Part shown: positions 41,932 through 52,773 of the stretch, one piece after another
Layout of the letters: every line of letters starts with the position of its first letter
Numbering within the stretch: position 1 is the first letter of the stretch
From: Entamoeba invadens IP1
Lineage: Eukaryota > Evosea > Mastigamoebida > Endamoebidae
Length of the DNA: 64,000 bases
Assembly: GCF_000330505.1 (NCBI RefSeq)
Contig: NW_004440163.1
Span: 1,274-65,273 of the forward strand
Reading direction: 5' to 3'
Notes under the pieces: generated by a model
Told to the model about the DNA's origin: nothing
What the model saw: only the letters and a program-made list of their open reading frames with translations
The model's database searches: none
Program-made: the position numbers and the translations under genes

Positions 41932-42650
41932 ATGATCAGTATCGCGTTGAGCGGAGACGCATTCGTTGGAAAAACATGCTTTTTTAAGCGATTTTCGGTT
42001 GGACAGTTTGAGGAAAACACATCGTCATCAATTGGGTGTGATGTGACGTGCAAAAAGTTGATATTAGAGGGGAAGAGTTATAATGTGCAACTCGTTTGTT
42101 ATTACTTATTATTATTTACAAATACAAACACTTTTAACACTATAGTGGGACACAGCTGGGCAAGAAATATTCAGAAGTACAACTGCAACATATTTTCGCA
42201 ACAGAAGCTGTGTGTTGTTTATGTTCGATTTGACAAGTTCTGAAACGTTGTCACATGTTGAGGATTGGCTAAAAACATTCTACGAAATTAACAACGAAAA
42301 CACGCCAACACTTCTAGTATTAATTGGTACTAAATGCGACTTGGTTGCAGAAAGAGTTGTGACTGAAGACCAAGCAAAGGAATTTGCAAAAACGCACTCT
42401 ATACCATATTTCGAGTGCTCTTCAAGACTGTTTGTTTTTTTAATGAACACCTTTTGTATTTAAACTTCATGTGTGATTAAACTTAGTATCTAGAAACATC
42501 AACATCGACACAATCATCCATTTCGTCCTCAAAAATTTAAGGAATCCCCCACAACTACAGCAACAAACCAAAAAGGAAGAGGAACCTGTTATACTTCACG
42601 TCAATGTACCAGACTCTGAAGAGTCACAGAATGATGGAATGTGTTGTTGA
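41932..42650 (+). CDS. Rab-family small GTPase, 3 exons
   Basis: Exons are 41932-42093, 42146-42429 and 42494-42650. The introns are 42094-42145 (52 nt) and 42430-42493 (64 nt), both GTTTGTT...TAG. The spliced protein is 200 residues. G motifs: GDAFVGKT (P-loop), SSIGCDV with the switch I threonine/serine region, WDTAGQE (switch II), GTKCDL (in place of NKxD) and ECSS (in place of SAK). The C-terminus ends in MCC, a double-cysteine geranylgeranylation site of Rab type. Membrane trafficking is the expected role; the subfamily is not assigned. The splice junctions preserve the WDTAGQE and ECSS regions exactly, supporting the model. Confidence 0.9.
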
Positions 42651-43066
42651 ATCGATTATTATTTCGCTTCCTTTTTTCTTCCATTTTTTTCAACTTTTGA
42701 ACACTTTTAACTGTGTTGACAAATCTGAATTAATGATGTCCACAACAAATCTTAACAAGATCAAATTTGTCTTTTTGTATTTAAGCAGTTGCTCTGTATT
42801 TTTGACTTACATCGTAATCAAAATATTCTTTTTTTTTGCAATAATTGGATTCGATAGATTGAAGATTTTTGTATTTGATTTTGATAAGATTTGAACCAAT
42901 GTTTAATTGATTTCTAATCCAATGAAAGTCCTTTGTATTTTCTTTACACACCTTTTCCCCTCCTATAAATAGTATAATAAATAACTAAACAACTTCAAGA
43001 CCATTAAAACATCGATGATTGTTCGAGAAAAAGGGTATTCCAAACAATAATATCAAACACAAGAAC

Positions 43067-43723
43067 ATGTCAGTAGAACCCACATGTACAACACATGACG
43101 ATTTCAAAAAGGAAGCAGCCGCGATGAGAGAGTGGTTCACCAATGAAATGAAACTCGAATGGACTCCCATAGCATACAACAACCCAGACGTCAAATTATA
43201 TGAACTCCCAATGAGAGGGTATAGTCACAGAACAAGATGCAGAGTCCACTGCAACTCAACTTACGAACAGATGCTCAAATTCAATATGGACACGACTTTG
43301 GAAGAACTCAAAAAGTACGACAAGTCGATGCTCAATTACGAGATCTTCGACAAAGTTGATGACACATCTATTATCATTACTCACACCGCATTTTCCGTCA
43401 CTTGGCCAGTCACTGCCCGTCAGTTTGTCTCCCTTCATGACAATTATGACGTCGACAATGGACACGTCTTCATTCAGACTTCCATCAAAAACGACAAGGT
43501 CAAGTCAAACCCAAAGTATGTGACTGCCTTCAAAAAGTCTGGTCTCTTTATTGAGAAAGACAAAGAAGATGACAAGAAGTGTTACATTGAGAGAATCATT
43601 GAGATGGATCCACGAGGAAGTATCCCAACTTTCATTACTTCTTCTTACAAAACAAATGACGCTGAAAGACTTCTTGAGATGCGAGCGTACGTCGATCAAA
43701 AGGTCAAAAAGGGTGAGTTATAA
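43067..43723 (+). CDS. START-domain lipid-binding protein
   Basis: 218 residues from the ATG at 43067. The sequence from about 10 to 215 fits a stand-alone StAR-related lipid-transfer domain. It has a predicted N-terminal helix (FKKEAAAMREWFTNEM), antiparallel strands (VKLYELPM, HRTRCRVHCN, IIITHTAF), the ARQFVSLHD segment, matching the RDFV..r motif of START proteins, and a long C-terminal helix. No signal peptide or membrane anchor. It would bind or carry a lipid or other hydrophobic ligand in the cytosol; the ligand is unknown. The intergenic distance to the Rab gene upstream on the same strand is about 420 bases. Confidence 0.8.
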   Translation: MSVEPTCTTHDDFKKEAAAMREWFTNEMKLEWTPIAYNNPDVKLYELPMRGYSHRTRCRVHCNSTYEQMLKFNMDTTLEELKKYDKSMLNYEIFDKVDDTSIIITHTAFSVTWPVTARQFVSLHDNYDVDNGHVFIQTSIKNDKVKSNPKYVTAFKKSGLFIEKDKEDDKKCYIERIIEMDPRGSIPTFITSSYKTNDAERLLEMRAYVDQKVKKGEL

Positions 43724-43816
43724 TAGTTTAATTATAACTTTTTAATGTAATTTTCTAATTATTTTCACATCAAATAACAGCACAAGAATTGATGAAAACT
43801 GAATTATTTCTATAAC

Positions 43817-44609
43817 TTAGTTGAACACTCTTCCCCCTCCTATTTTGATAACAACGTCACTTTTGATGACTAACGGTTGGAACACTTCCTCAGTATTGAT
43901 ATCAAACAATTTGTTCTTTTCTTCATAGGAGTCAGCAATGAGATACGATATCAATTCAGTCATGTTGTAAAACACACATAGAGCTTCTAAAACTTTGGCG
44001 TTTGAAAAGAAAGCTTCTCTATGGTGTTGTGCAGCATATACCAACCCATCGTACATCCATTGTCTCCACCCTTGCTTAGTGTCCATAATAAGNNNNNNNN
44101 NNNNNNNNNNNNNNNNNNNNNNNNNNNNNNNNNNNNNNNNNNNNNNNNNNNNNNNNNNNNNNNNNNNNNNNNNNNNNNNNNNNNNNNNNNNNAAGATCTA
44201 AAGTCCGTTCATTCATCATAATCAAAAAAGTCCCAATGACGACATCGATATCCTCTTTGACTTGTAATCCAATCATTTTCAACGAGGACTGGATACTCAC
44301 ACCAAATTGTAACAACGTTGCAACTTTCTTTGCCATCTGTCGTACACTCAGTTGTTCTTCAACAACCCTCTTTCCTTCCAAAAAGTTCAAATACACTCGA
44401 AAACTCTTTTCCTCTCGTTTTCCTCCACGCAGTTCAATGACTTGGTTGTTCTTAATTTGGTCCTGAAATCGTGCAGTGATCATTTTCATTATAGTGCAGT
44501 CCGCTCGGTCATTAGATGTGTATATCTCGGGCACTTCAATAATTTTATTGTTAATAGAAAAGCGCACATACTTATCGACGTCCTCGTTCACCCACAATTG
44601 TGGATCCAT
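43817..44609 (-). CDS. hypothetical protein, possibly BTB/POZ-like N-terminus (interrupted by gap)
   Basis: The frame starts at 44609 and is interrupted by the 100-N gap (44093-44192). On the other side a second open segment runs to 43817 with the same strand and codon style. I read the two as one gene; because the gap length is unknown the frames cannot be joined. The N-terminal part (RFSINNKIIEVPEIY, then VIELRGGKR and FRVYLNFLEGKR) has the spacing of a BTB/POZ-type fold, but the match is weak. The C-terminal segment is helical and unrecognised. Confidence 0.5.
44093..44192. other. assembly gap (100 N)
   Basis: A run of 100 N, probably a placeholder. It lies within the coding sequence of the gene at 43817-44609. 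Confidence 0.95.
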
Positions 44610-44738
44610 TTTCTTTTATAGTTCTAAGAAATATGAGTTATTCTGGTGTTGATATTCAAAATGAGGATCACGTGTGTATCACTTGATTGCTATTAAAGTA
44701 GTGAAGAAAACAAAGAAACAAAATAATAAGAAAAACAG

Positions 44739-45338
44739 TTAGACGTCAAAAGTCTTTACTATTGAGGTGATAGGAGCTCTGCATATCGGGCACTTGTCAA
44801 GCTTAGAAGCACATTCTGAGCAACTGCAAATATGCCCACACGGAATGAAGACGGTATTCTTTTGGTTCTCGAGGCATATTCGGCAGACTTTGGAATCGTC
44901 AGTGCATCCATTGTCTGTGTCTTGTGGGTCTGATGGCACGATAACAAGCTTCTCTGGAAAAGACTCGACCCTTGTAGGGTTTCGGAATTTGTTGATGATT
45001 AAGATGACAGAGCAGCAAATGACCCAGAAAGCAAGTGATCCGACCACACAAACGATGGCAATAGGAGTAGTTACCAAGGACGCCTCTTTTTCTTTTTGTG
45101 AAGGAGAAGGTTGAGCACAGCCGAGGTAAGTACCATCGACTTTTACAAGTTGAGAGTCGTCATCGCATTGGGAAGTAGCAAAACAGTCACTAAGAGTTGT
45201 AACGCATGAGCATTGGGACAGTTTGTCTGCGTGGTTCTTCGCAGCTTCAGAGCGACATTTGAAGTAGTCGGCCTGACACGTGAAGCAGTCTGAGGCGGAA
45301 GCGGTGGGAAGTATGAGTAGAATGGCCATAAAGACCAT
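44739..45338 (-). CDS. membrane RING-finger protein (probable E3 ubiquitin ligase)
   Basis: 199 residues when started at the ATG at 45338, which begins a good signal peptide (MVFMAILLILPTASA). A luminal cysteine-rich region follows (about 17-90, with CFTCQADYFKC and CSCVTTLSDC). A TM helix lies at about 99-123. The cytoplasmic tail ends in a C3HC4 RING domain: CRICLENQKNTVFIPCGHIC, then CSECASKLDKCPICRAPI. An earlier in-frame ATG at 45404 would add 22 charged residues before the signal peptide and is less likely. The expected role is ubiquitin ligation at an endomembrane or the plasma membrane. Three deubiquitinase-type genes lie a few kb downstream in the window. Confidence 0.85.
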   Translation of the reverse strand: MVFMAILLILPTASASDCFTCQADYFKCRSEAAKNHADKLSQCSCVTTLSDCFATSQCDDDSQLVKVDGTYLGCAQPSPSQKEKEASLVTTPIAIVCVVGSLAFWVICCSVILIINKFRNPTRVESFPEKLVIVPSDPQDTDNGCTDDSKVCRICLENQKNTVFIPCGHICSCSECASKLDKCPICRAPITSIVKTFDV

Positions 45339-45390
45339 TATATCCGGTACTATACACTTTTTCGAATAGAGTAATTTGGATTCTTTATTT

Positions 45391-45564
45391 TTAACCGAGT
45401 GCACGAAGTTTGAGTAGTTCTCTGCAGAAAGAATCTGAGAAGACTAAATTATCGAGTTGCCATTTCCCTTTTCTATTTAGAGGGTTTTGCTCCGCTTTTG
45501 GACGACAGCCTTTGATTTTTGGGGACCAATTATAGTTGTTTTTACTACTCTTTTTACTAGTCAT
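45391..45564 (-). CDS. possible small basic protein
   Basis: A 57-codon frame from ATG 45564, rich in lysine, asparagine and serine, containing WSPKIKGCRPKAEQNPLNRK. Its stop lies about 50 bases before the ATG of the RING gene on the same strand. The sequence is less AT-rich than true spacers here and could be a small gene or a leader ORF in the RING gene's 5' region. I recognise no family. Confidence 0.25.
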   Translation of the reverse strand: MTSKKSSKNNYNWSPKIKGCRPKAEQNPLNRKGKWQLDNLVFSDSFCRELLKLRALG

Positions 45565-45669
45565 TTCCTTTTGCGTATTTTTTGTGAAAAAAAACGACTT
45601 CTCTTTTGTTCGTGATTTTTTTACTTTGTCAGTTTCCAATCTTTTATAATAAAAAAGACGGGAAAACAC

Positions 45670-46103
45670 CCTCTCATGTGGTGATAGTTATGGATCTACT
45701 TAATAACTAAATACTTCTCTCATCATTCCCGAAAAGATTCACTAAACTGATCGAAAAGATTATGTTCATTATCAATGTTAAAATAAGATCTAATATAATA
45801 TGGTTTGGTATACTATTAAATTCTATTCTATTTTTTGACCTTAGGGCAAATTAAACATCCCAAAAACGACATTCAGTTTTTCTCACGGAATGTATCTCGC
45901 AAAAAAACAGGAAAATTAACAAATCACAAAACCACATTACAAAAAGGGTCGGTTTGGGATAGTTACATTAATATATAATTTTACTATACCTTTAAGACTA
46001 CCAATGTGCAAAAAAGAAAAAAATACTTGAGACAAAATATTAAAAAACCAATCACTGCAAGTAATTTATAACGTACGTTTTACATAACAGCACAAATATG
46101 TAA
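45670..46103. other. intergenic spacer with a small inverted-repeat structure
   Basis: About 430 bases. The segment 45807-45990 has matching inverted ends (GGTATACTATTAAATT on the left; GGTATAGTAAAATT in reverse complement on the right). Further in lies a second matching pair (CATCCCAAAAACGAC and CTATCCCAAACCGACC). It may be a small MITE-like element of 184 bp; the only possible flanking duplication is TTT. Otherwise nothing. Confidence 0.35.
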
Positions 46104-47302
46104 TCACACAAACAACAGTCCAAAGAACGGGAGGATGAGGTTGTCGTTCTCGCATGTGAGTTCCATTAGCCCTGAAGCCGCACTGAAGAGGAAGAGTCTC
46201 CATTGTGGCACAAGAAGTCTCAGATACCAATTTGTAAACTTAGCACAGCAGAATGCGGTGAACACAAACGCAACGGTCCCAATGAGGGTTTTGTTGCCAC
46301 ATCGTTTTATTGGGAATTTTCTTCCAAAATAACTCCCAAAAATAGCGGCAAAGGCATCACCGACGTCGACTGTAATAATCGACGCGGCGATAATTTGGTG
46401 GAACCGTGTGTGGTAAAAGAATAGCGGAATGGTGTTGACGTACAAGAGAAGAAATGCAGGAAACCCAGCTGACAGCTTTGGGTCTTGGTGAGAGTCTCCA
46501 AACTTTTCAAACAACGTGCTCAGTGCACTTCTTGGGAAGAACTTCGCTCGCGCAAAGTCGACAATTAAAAATCCAATTAAAAAGAACGAGCAGAGTTGTT
46601 GCAGTACCAATACATCAGTCTTGATTCCAACAGTGAAAATGACGCCAGCCACAAAGTGAAATGATTTTCGCTGTACACTCACATAAATGTTTTGTCGTGG
46701 AATCAAAGATATAATAGTCATCATCACCATCAAAAATGACCATGTTAAAATAACGTCGGGGTGTTTCACAACAAAGTTGACGTAATATGGTATTGAGAAA
46801 TTTGGGGAGTGGACAGTTGGTGTTAAATACAAGAACACCAACACCGCAACATGAGTCCAAAATTCGCAATATGTAAAAGGAACATGATATCTTGTCACTC
46901 GACAATTCGACAAAATGAAGAGTGAATTTATGAATGAAAAGATCAGTGCAAGTAAGTGGAGGGTTTGAACAGTCGTCGATTGGTAGCTCATCACCACCAT
47001 ACTACAATTCACCAATAAACAATGGAGTTCTATAACTGTTGTGTCATTGTCGTAGCACCTAAAATGTGATTTAAAGTTGTGAGACGTGTTGCTAAAATGG
47101 TATAAGATACGAACTTGTATTGTTTGAAAAACTCACTTTTCAACGAGAAGTGTGAAAGAATTGAAAGAAAAAGTGTCAGTGCGTAAAACCCGACATACAG
47201 TGTCGGGGGAAAGGCCCGAAACACTTCTTTGTAGTGCGTCGCAAGGGAAAAAACGCTCATGGAAATGACGACTGACACTTTGATGTATGTCCACTCCTTC
47301 AT
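46104..47302 (-). CDS. dolichol kinase-like membrane enzyme, 2 exons
   Basis: Exon 1 is 47302-47115 and exon 2 is 47058-46104; the intron 47059-47114 is 56 nt (GTTCGTAT...TTTTAG). The spliced protein is 380 residues with about ten hydrophobic segments. The C-terminal half has the signatures of the dolichol kinase/CTP-dependent lipid kinase family: QRKSFHF, VDVGDAFAAIFGSYFGR, NKTLIGTVAF and ENDNLILPF. Eukaryotic Sec59/DOLK uses CTP to phosphorylate dolichol in the ER for N-glycan and GPI-anchor synthesis, which Entamoeba carries out. Without the first exon the N-terminal membrane segments would be missing, which supports the two-exon model. Confidence 0.8.
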
Positions 47303-47586
47303 CGTTCTGTCGATTCGAGATGTTTTATTTTTATGGGAAATTTCGTATAATTTATTTTACTAATTTTTTAGTTAGAAACAAAACCATATAAAAATTCATT
47401 ATTTGTTATTGTAACTAATATAAATAATTCATTTTATGATTAATAATTACTAATAATATAATTAAAAAAATTTAATAGAGATGTGAAGTGAAAAGATTTC
47501 AAAATGAAAGATAAAGTCAAAGGCAACGGAACGAAAGAGCGTTTCTGACATGAAAAAAAGAGGAACCGATAATAATATTTTGCACT

Positions 47587-48768
47587 ATGAGTCGGTACGT
47601 TGAACGTATCTTTTCTCCTCGAGACGATCACTTCAAGAAATATTGGTCGGACAATCCGCTGAGCGGGATGAGAAACTTGGGGAACACATGTTATATGAAC
47701 TCGGTCATACAATCCCTCTCCAACACCCAACAGCTAAGAAGTTACAGTTTTCATCATGCAAAGCCAACTCAAGGGAAAGCAGGTGACAAAACAATTTACA
47801 GAGGGTCGTTGGTCAGGGCGTTTACTTCAATCGTCAATGCATTGTGGTCTGGAGAATACTCTTTTGTAACCCCACTTGCCATCAAAGACATTGTTTCGGA
47901 AAACCATGCTCAGTTTGGAAAAAGTGACCAAAACGACGCACACGAATTTCTTCTGATTCTTTTGGAAATGCTCGATGACGAGTTGAAAAAGAAAGACACG
48001 GAAATGTCATTATCATTTTCACCAACGATTGTTTCTCCAATCGTTCTAAGGCTCACAAGAAACCTGAAACCACTCTCACTTGGAGAAACACCAACAGCCT
48101 CTTCAAGTTCTTCAGAGAGTGGAAAAGTCTCTGACAACGAAACCGAAAAATCACAAACAGGGAATGTCATTTCAGACAATTTTGAAGGAAAGTTGAAAAG
48201 AAAGACTGAGTGCATGGGGTGCCATTTTGTCAGTGAGCAGACCGAGAGCTTTTATTGCCTCTCCATCCCATTAAAGCGGACATCTATTTCGTTCGGACTC
48301 ACCTCGCTCCAAAAGTGCATAGAACTCTTTTTCCAAGACGAGTTTGTCGACGGGTGGAAGTGTGATCATTGTGGTCAAATGTGCCAAGCGAAATTGTCAA
48401 CGTCACTCCACACAACACCGAATGTATTAATAATTCAACTCATTAAAGACTACCCAACAAAGGCTGACAAACTGAAGGTTGTCTTTCCGCAGGAAGACTT
48501 GACAATTCAAAAAGAGAATAACAACAACTTTGACTTCTACGACTTGTACTCCTATATTGTTTGTTATTTGCCTGTGTCACAGAGTACACATTTCATATAA
48601 ATAAATAACTTTCAGACGCACACAGGGAACCTTTCTCGGGGACACTACATATCGTACAACAAAGTGTTTGGGCAGTGGTTTTGTTGTGACGACGAGAAAG
48701 TTTCCAAATCAGCTTTATGTGGGATATCGGACTCAATTTATCTTCTTTTTTACGAGAAAAAGGGATAG
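47587..48768 (+). CDS. ubiquitin-specific protease (USP), 2 exons
   Basis: Exon 1 is 47587-48558 and exon 2 is 48616-48768; the intron 48559-48615 is 57 nt (GTTTGTT...TTCAG). The spliced protein is 374 residues. The Cys box is MRNLGNTCYMNSVIQSL (catalytic Cys). QNDAHEFLLILLEML is the second conserved block. A zinc-finger-like CxxC pair is present (CMGCHF and CDHCGQMC). The His box lies in exon 2, HTGNLSRGHYISY, followed by WFCCDDEKVSK. All expected catalytic elements are present only after splicing, which fixes the intron. It cleaves ubiquitin from proteins. The gene is convergent with the second USP downstream. Confidence 0.9.
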
Positions 48769-48824
48769 GAATTGACGACACAAAACCAAAACATCGGCGT
48801 AAATTTGAATAATTGTTTGTAATG

Positions 48825-50015
48825 TCAATTTTCGCATTTTTGATACACGACGACATACACATCTTTGCGGTGGATATCGCCATTGTTCATTTTGGATATT
48901 GACGTATCGTTGCAGCAATACCACTGATTACTCACTCTGACGAGACTGTAATAATGCCCAAAGAACGTGTATCCCACGTGGTTAATTGTTGCAACAGCTT
49001 TGTATGTGCAGGTCGTTGTCGACCCGACAATAGACCCCCACTCGAATTCTTCTGGAAACGACAGATTATCGGACTTTTTGGAGTATCCATAATATGTTTG
49101 TTCGAACAGTTTAATATTCAAAATGAGGTATTGTGGGAGTTGAACCATTTCAGCTGTTTTTGTCCCACCTCTTTTCCCACACTTTTCGCATTTCCACTCG
49201 TCCATCTGTTCGCCTGTAAAGTACTGTTTAAGTGCATCTGTCACACTTTTTGTTTTGTCCGAAAATATTTTCATTTGCTCGATATCTCCCACAACTTCAA
49301 TTGTCGCGTTTTGAAATCTGACGATTTCGCCGTCGAATACTTGCCTTCGAAGGGAGTTGTTTGTCACATAAATTGTTTTGATGTTTGAAACATCAATCTT
49401 GAGTTGCTCTGAGAGCTTTTGCACAATTTCGTCTTTCTTCATCACATGATTCATCGAGACGAAGACCTCAGACCCGTGTGTCCTCCCGTCGCAAATTCCC
49501 TTGACCCCAACCAACACGTTTTTCATCAGACTCATCTTGTTGACATCGCACACAATTTCGGACCACTTTGGGATGTCAAGACTCAACCCTCCAATTTGTG
49601 AAGTTGTTGTGCTCTTTTCACCACAACTCAGGCATGTGATACTCCCTTGAATTTTTCCATAAAACAACCCTGACACAAAACTGCCATTGGTGTTGATGTC
49701 CTCGTGTATCCCATCGATCAGGTACATCAACACTTCATGTGAGTCCTGTTGATCGCCAAGCGGGAACATGTTTTGTGTCATTTTTAAAATGTCATTCAAG
49801 TCGACTTTGTTATTTTTGTACATGTTAAAGAAGTTTGCGATGGTCTCGATCATTTTTCCTTGCGTCCCCATCTTGTTTGTTTTGTTGATTGCATCTTTGT
49901 ATGCCCCATTAAGTAAGTATTTTCTGAGCGGTTCTATCGAGTACAAAACCTGGAGTGCGCTGTTCAAGTAGCACAGGTTTCCTCCGTTAACTAGACCGAT
50001 AGGCTCATACTCCAT
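48825..50015 (-). CDS. ubiquitin-specific protease (USP)
   Basis: 396 residues. Cys box GLVNGGNLCYLNSALQVL (catalytic Cys, with Gly-Asn-Leu-Cys instead of GNTC), then DQQDSHEVLMYLIDGI. CxxC pairs are ITCLSCGEKS and WKCEKCGKRG. The His box is NHVGYTFFGHYYSLVR, followed by WYCCNDTSISK. The catalytic His and the final Asn/Asp-containing block are intact. It is divergent in detail from the USP at 47587-48768 with which it converges, so it is not a recent duplicate. Confidence 0.9.
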   Translation of the reverse strand: MEYEPIGLVNGGNLCYLNSALQVLYSIEPLRKYLLNGAYKDAINKTNKMGTQGKMIETIANFFNMYKNNKVDLNDILKMTQNMFPLGDQQDSHEVLMYLIDGIHEDINTNGSFVSGLFYGKIQGSITCLSCGEKSTTTSQIGGLSLDIPKWSEIVCDVNKMSLMKNVLVGVKGICDGRTHGSEVFVSMNHVMKKDEIVQKLSEQLKIDVSNIKTIYVTNNSLRRQVFDGEIVRFQNATIEVVGDIEQMKIFSDKTKSVTDALKQYFTGEQMDEWKCEKCGKRGGTKTAEMVQLPQYLILNIKLFEQTYYGYSKKSDNLSFPEEFEWGSIVGSTTTCTYKAVATINHVGYTFFGHYYSLVRVSNQWYCCNDTSISKMNNGDIHRKDVYVVVYQKCEN

Positions 50016-50123
50016 CCGTTGAGGTTTGTGTTTTGAGTTCGATATTTTGGAGTTAAAACAACAAAAAATGGTGTTTTTGTTTTGTAAAATAACATATCAA
50101 CAACTAAAATCCCCAACAATGAA

Positions 50124-50979
50124 TTAGAATGTGAATCTGAAGTTGGGGTGTTCCGACTGAATGTAAGATTTCATTTTGTCCTTTACGCTTTTGTCTGTGT
50201 TATTGAAAAGCACTTTGTCCTCTGAGGGTGGCGATGTAAGTGATTGTGTCAAACAAAGAACATCAAAGTGATTTCCAGTGAATATGATAAATGCACACCT
50301 ATTTAGCGACTTTTCTCCATACGTTACATCCAAGTTGTTTTCCAAATCAAACACAATAATTTGGCACTCTTTCAAAAACGAATAAATCGAAATCTCCACA
50401 TTGCTTCCCCATGTGTTAGGCTCGACGATGTTGAGGCAGTAGAGACTGTTTGGTTGTCCCAAGTAGTCTGTGGTGAATTTCTGTGGATACAACTTGACGA
50501 TCTCGGCCACTTCTTTTCTGATGTGAGAAGGGTCTTGCGTACTTTTATTGTAGAACAAATACTCCAAACAGTGGAACAAACATGAGTTGTCACCCGGCAT
50601 AGGTCGGCGGACAGTCACAAATTTAGTTTTGTCGATAAGAGGGATATATCCGTCGTGTCCAGTCCCTTGTTTCACAGACTTTTCCAAGTCGTTTAACAAA
50701 AGCACTCTCACCATTGTCATGTTTTTGATACCAACAGACTCGACAGTTTCGTCATCAAACGCGTTGATGTGTTTGTTCAAAACACTCACTTTGTTGTTAT
50801 TCAATGTCGGCAAAATGGGTGTAACTTTAAGCGTAATAACATTGGAGGGACAAACAAACGATTAGGTCTTGCTCAATTCCAAATTGTTCTGAAAGCAGAT
50901 ACTTAAATATACCCAATGTCATCCCTTCCTCGATATCCATCTTCATCTTCTTTGTTCCAAATTGGACCATTAACTTCAT
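50124..50979 (-). pseudogene. OTU-family deubiquitinase with N-terminal ubiquitin-like region, 4-bp frameshift
   Basis: The OTU catalytic domain is clear: PMPGDNSCLFHCLEYL (Asp and catalytic Cys) and IIFTGNHFDVLCL (His), as in the OTU1/YOD1 group. An N-terminal reading frame from ATG 50979 encodes a ubiquitin-like beta-grasp segment. It runs through GMTLGIFKYLLSEQFGIE and DLI. At 50851-50859 the sequence has GTTTGTTTG (minus strand); removing one GTTT would join the two frames into one UBL plus OTU protein. As sequenced, the frame is shifted by this apparent tetranucleotide duplication. No splice model I tried restores it. The gene could be a recent pseudogene, an assembly error, or be translated from a downstream start. 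Confidence 0.65.
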
Positions 50980-51198
50980 TTCTCTTTTGTGAACTTATTA
51001 GTTCAATTTTATACTTCAAATTCTACACTTTTTTACTTCAACACTTTACTTTTTTTTTATTGATTTAATTTCCATTTAAAATCAAAGTTAATTTTCGCTA
51101 GTAATTTGTTTTAAATAACTACAAAATAAAAATAATTTCATTTAAAATGAAAAATAGAACGTCCCAAAAGTTTTTTATAAATAAAATATGGGTATTTA

Positions 51199-51207
51199 GT
51201 ATTTAAA
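51199..51207 (+). promoter_or_regulatory. TATA-like element GTATTTAAA upstream of ERCC1
   Basis: Matches the Entamoeba core-promoter consensus GTATTTAAA(G/C). A GAAC motif (GAACTC) follows at about 51221. The distance to the ATG is about 85 bases, longer than usual for Entamoeba's short 5' leaders, so the assignment is tentative. Confidence 0.35.
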
Positions 51208-51290
51208 AAACTATATAAAAGAACTCATTTGTATAGATTAATATAGTAAATATTCAATATAAAAAACTCAATAACACAATTATTATTATA

Positions 51291-52091
51291 ATGAAACATG
51301 GGATGTCCCAAAACATCTATTTGATTCGAGCAAATCCGATTCAAAAGAACAATCATGTCCTTGTGGATTCAATTAAAAGGAAAATAATATACGATAAGAC
51401 AGTTGCTCCTGGTGATTTTGTTGGAGGAAACCGTGTCGTTTTATTTTTTCTATCGTACAAATATTACATTACAAACAAGCCATACTTGGGTGTTATCATT
51501 GAAAAGATGAAAACAGTGCCAAAGTATCAACAGCGTGTTGTGTTATTTGTTCTTGATGAAGAAAACTACGACCAAAACGTTATCTGTGAAATCAACTTGG
51601 CTATTTTCCCCACAAACGGAGTTTTAGTTATATCGCAGAGTTACGCAGAGGCGGCGCGATATGTCGAAGAGTATTCCTGTGTCAAAAACACCTCACAACG
51701 CAAGAGTATTGAGTTGAATGATCGAACAAAAGTGATCAACGCACTAGCAATGACTACAATGCTTAATGTGAATGACGTGACTACTTTACTCGAACGGTTT
51801 ATAGTTTGCAATTGATCCTTTGATGTCTTTTAAACTGACGTACAGACACTTAAAAGAATTGGTGGAGCTGACAAAGAGGAGTTAAAGAAGTGTAAGAAGC
51901 TTGGCCCAAAGAAGGTCGACTCCTTGTGGAAAGTGCTCCACGCGCCATTTACTGTCCCTTCTAATAAGTCCATTAAAGACTTTGTCAAAACGCTTCAAAT
52001 CACAAAACCCTCACAAACAGAGACAGAACAGCCAAAAAAACGGAAATATGAACTCCCTAAAGAAGGCGACCAAGTGCTCGAAATTGATTAA
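51291..52091 (+). CDS. ERCC1: ERCC1/Rad10 DNA-repair endonuclease subunit, 2 exons
   Basis: Exon 1 is 51291-51803 and exon 2 is 51846-52091; the intron 51804-51845 is 42 nt (GTTTGCA...ACAG). The spliced protein is 252 residues. The central domain, VVLFFLSYKYYI to ARYVEEYS, is the Rad10/ERCC1 pseudonuclease fold, with the conserved RVVLFVLDEE and SYAEAARYVE blocks. Exon 2 adds the helix-hairpin-helix (IGGADKEELKKCKKLGPKKV and LWKVLHAPF), which binds XPF, so the splice is well supported. A basic, glutamine/lysine-rich tail follows. It partners XPF in nucleotide excision and recombination repair. A single-copy housekeeping gene. Confidence 0.9.
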
Positions 52092-52773
52092 TTTTTAACT
52101 TCTTTTTTTAGCCAAAATTTCACAACAGAAATAATAAGTGAGAAAATAAGTCTACTTTTCATAATAAGTTTTTAATACAATTATTATAATAAATAGTTCA
52201 AAGGGCATCATTTTGGTAAAACATATACTTGAATAAGACTCAAAACATGCAAATTGGTGAACTAATGGAGTTATTTATCATAGGAACAATTCTATCTTTT
52301 TTCGATCATTATTTATGTCATTAGATAAAGATACTAGTTTATCATTAGTTTTGTTTTGAAAATGTCATCGGATTTCAACAAAACAAAAAAAAAACAAAAA
52401 ATTTATTGAAAAAAAAATGAAGTTTCCAAAAAACGCCAAAATCAAAAAAAGAATCAAAAAAGTTGAGCAAAAGCATATTTTCTGGTAAAACGCTGAAATC
52501 ACTGAATAAAAATGCCGTTTTTATTCCGATTGAACAGTTCAATTGAGATACAAAACAGCTAATAGAAATGTTGGGTATTTTTTGCCATCAAATAATTATA
52601 ACCAATCAAATTGAAGTTCTATACATAGGGCAAACTATTTTTAAAACATGTTTTCAAGGAAGAACAGCCATCGGTATTTCTTTGAAATCGGGCAATAAAA
52701 GGCGTTTAATTGAGTGCGATTTCGAAAGAAGCATCCATTCCTTACTTAAGCAACCCTTTCAGAGATCTCAACC
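52092..52773. other. intergenic region
   Basis: About 680 bases, A/T-rich with oligo-A runs in 52370-52450. A short frame at 52568-52834 partly overlaps the next gene and seems spurious. No repeat or RNA gene recognised. Confidence 0.4.

Noticed and set aside
50825..50860. A 35-nt intron GTTTGTTTG...TTAAAG in the OTU gene
   Set aside because: Removing it leads to a TGA shortly after; it does not restore the OTU frame, so a 4-bp duplication is the better explanation.
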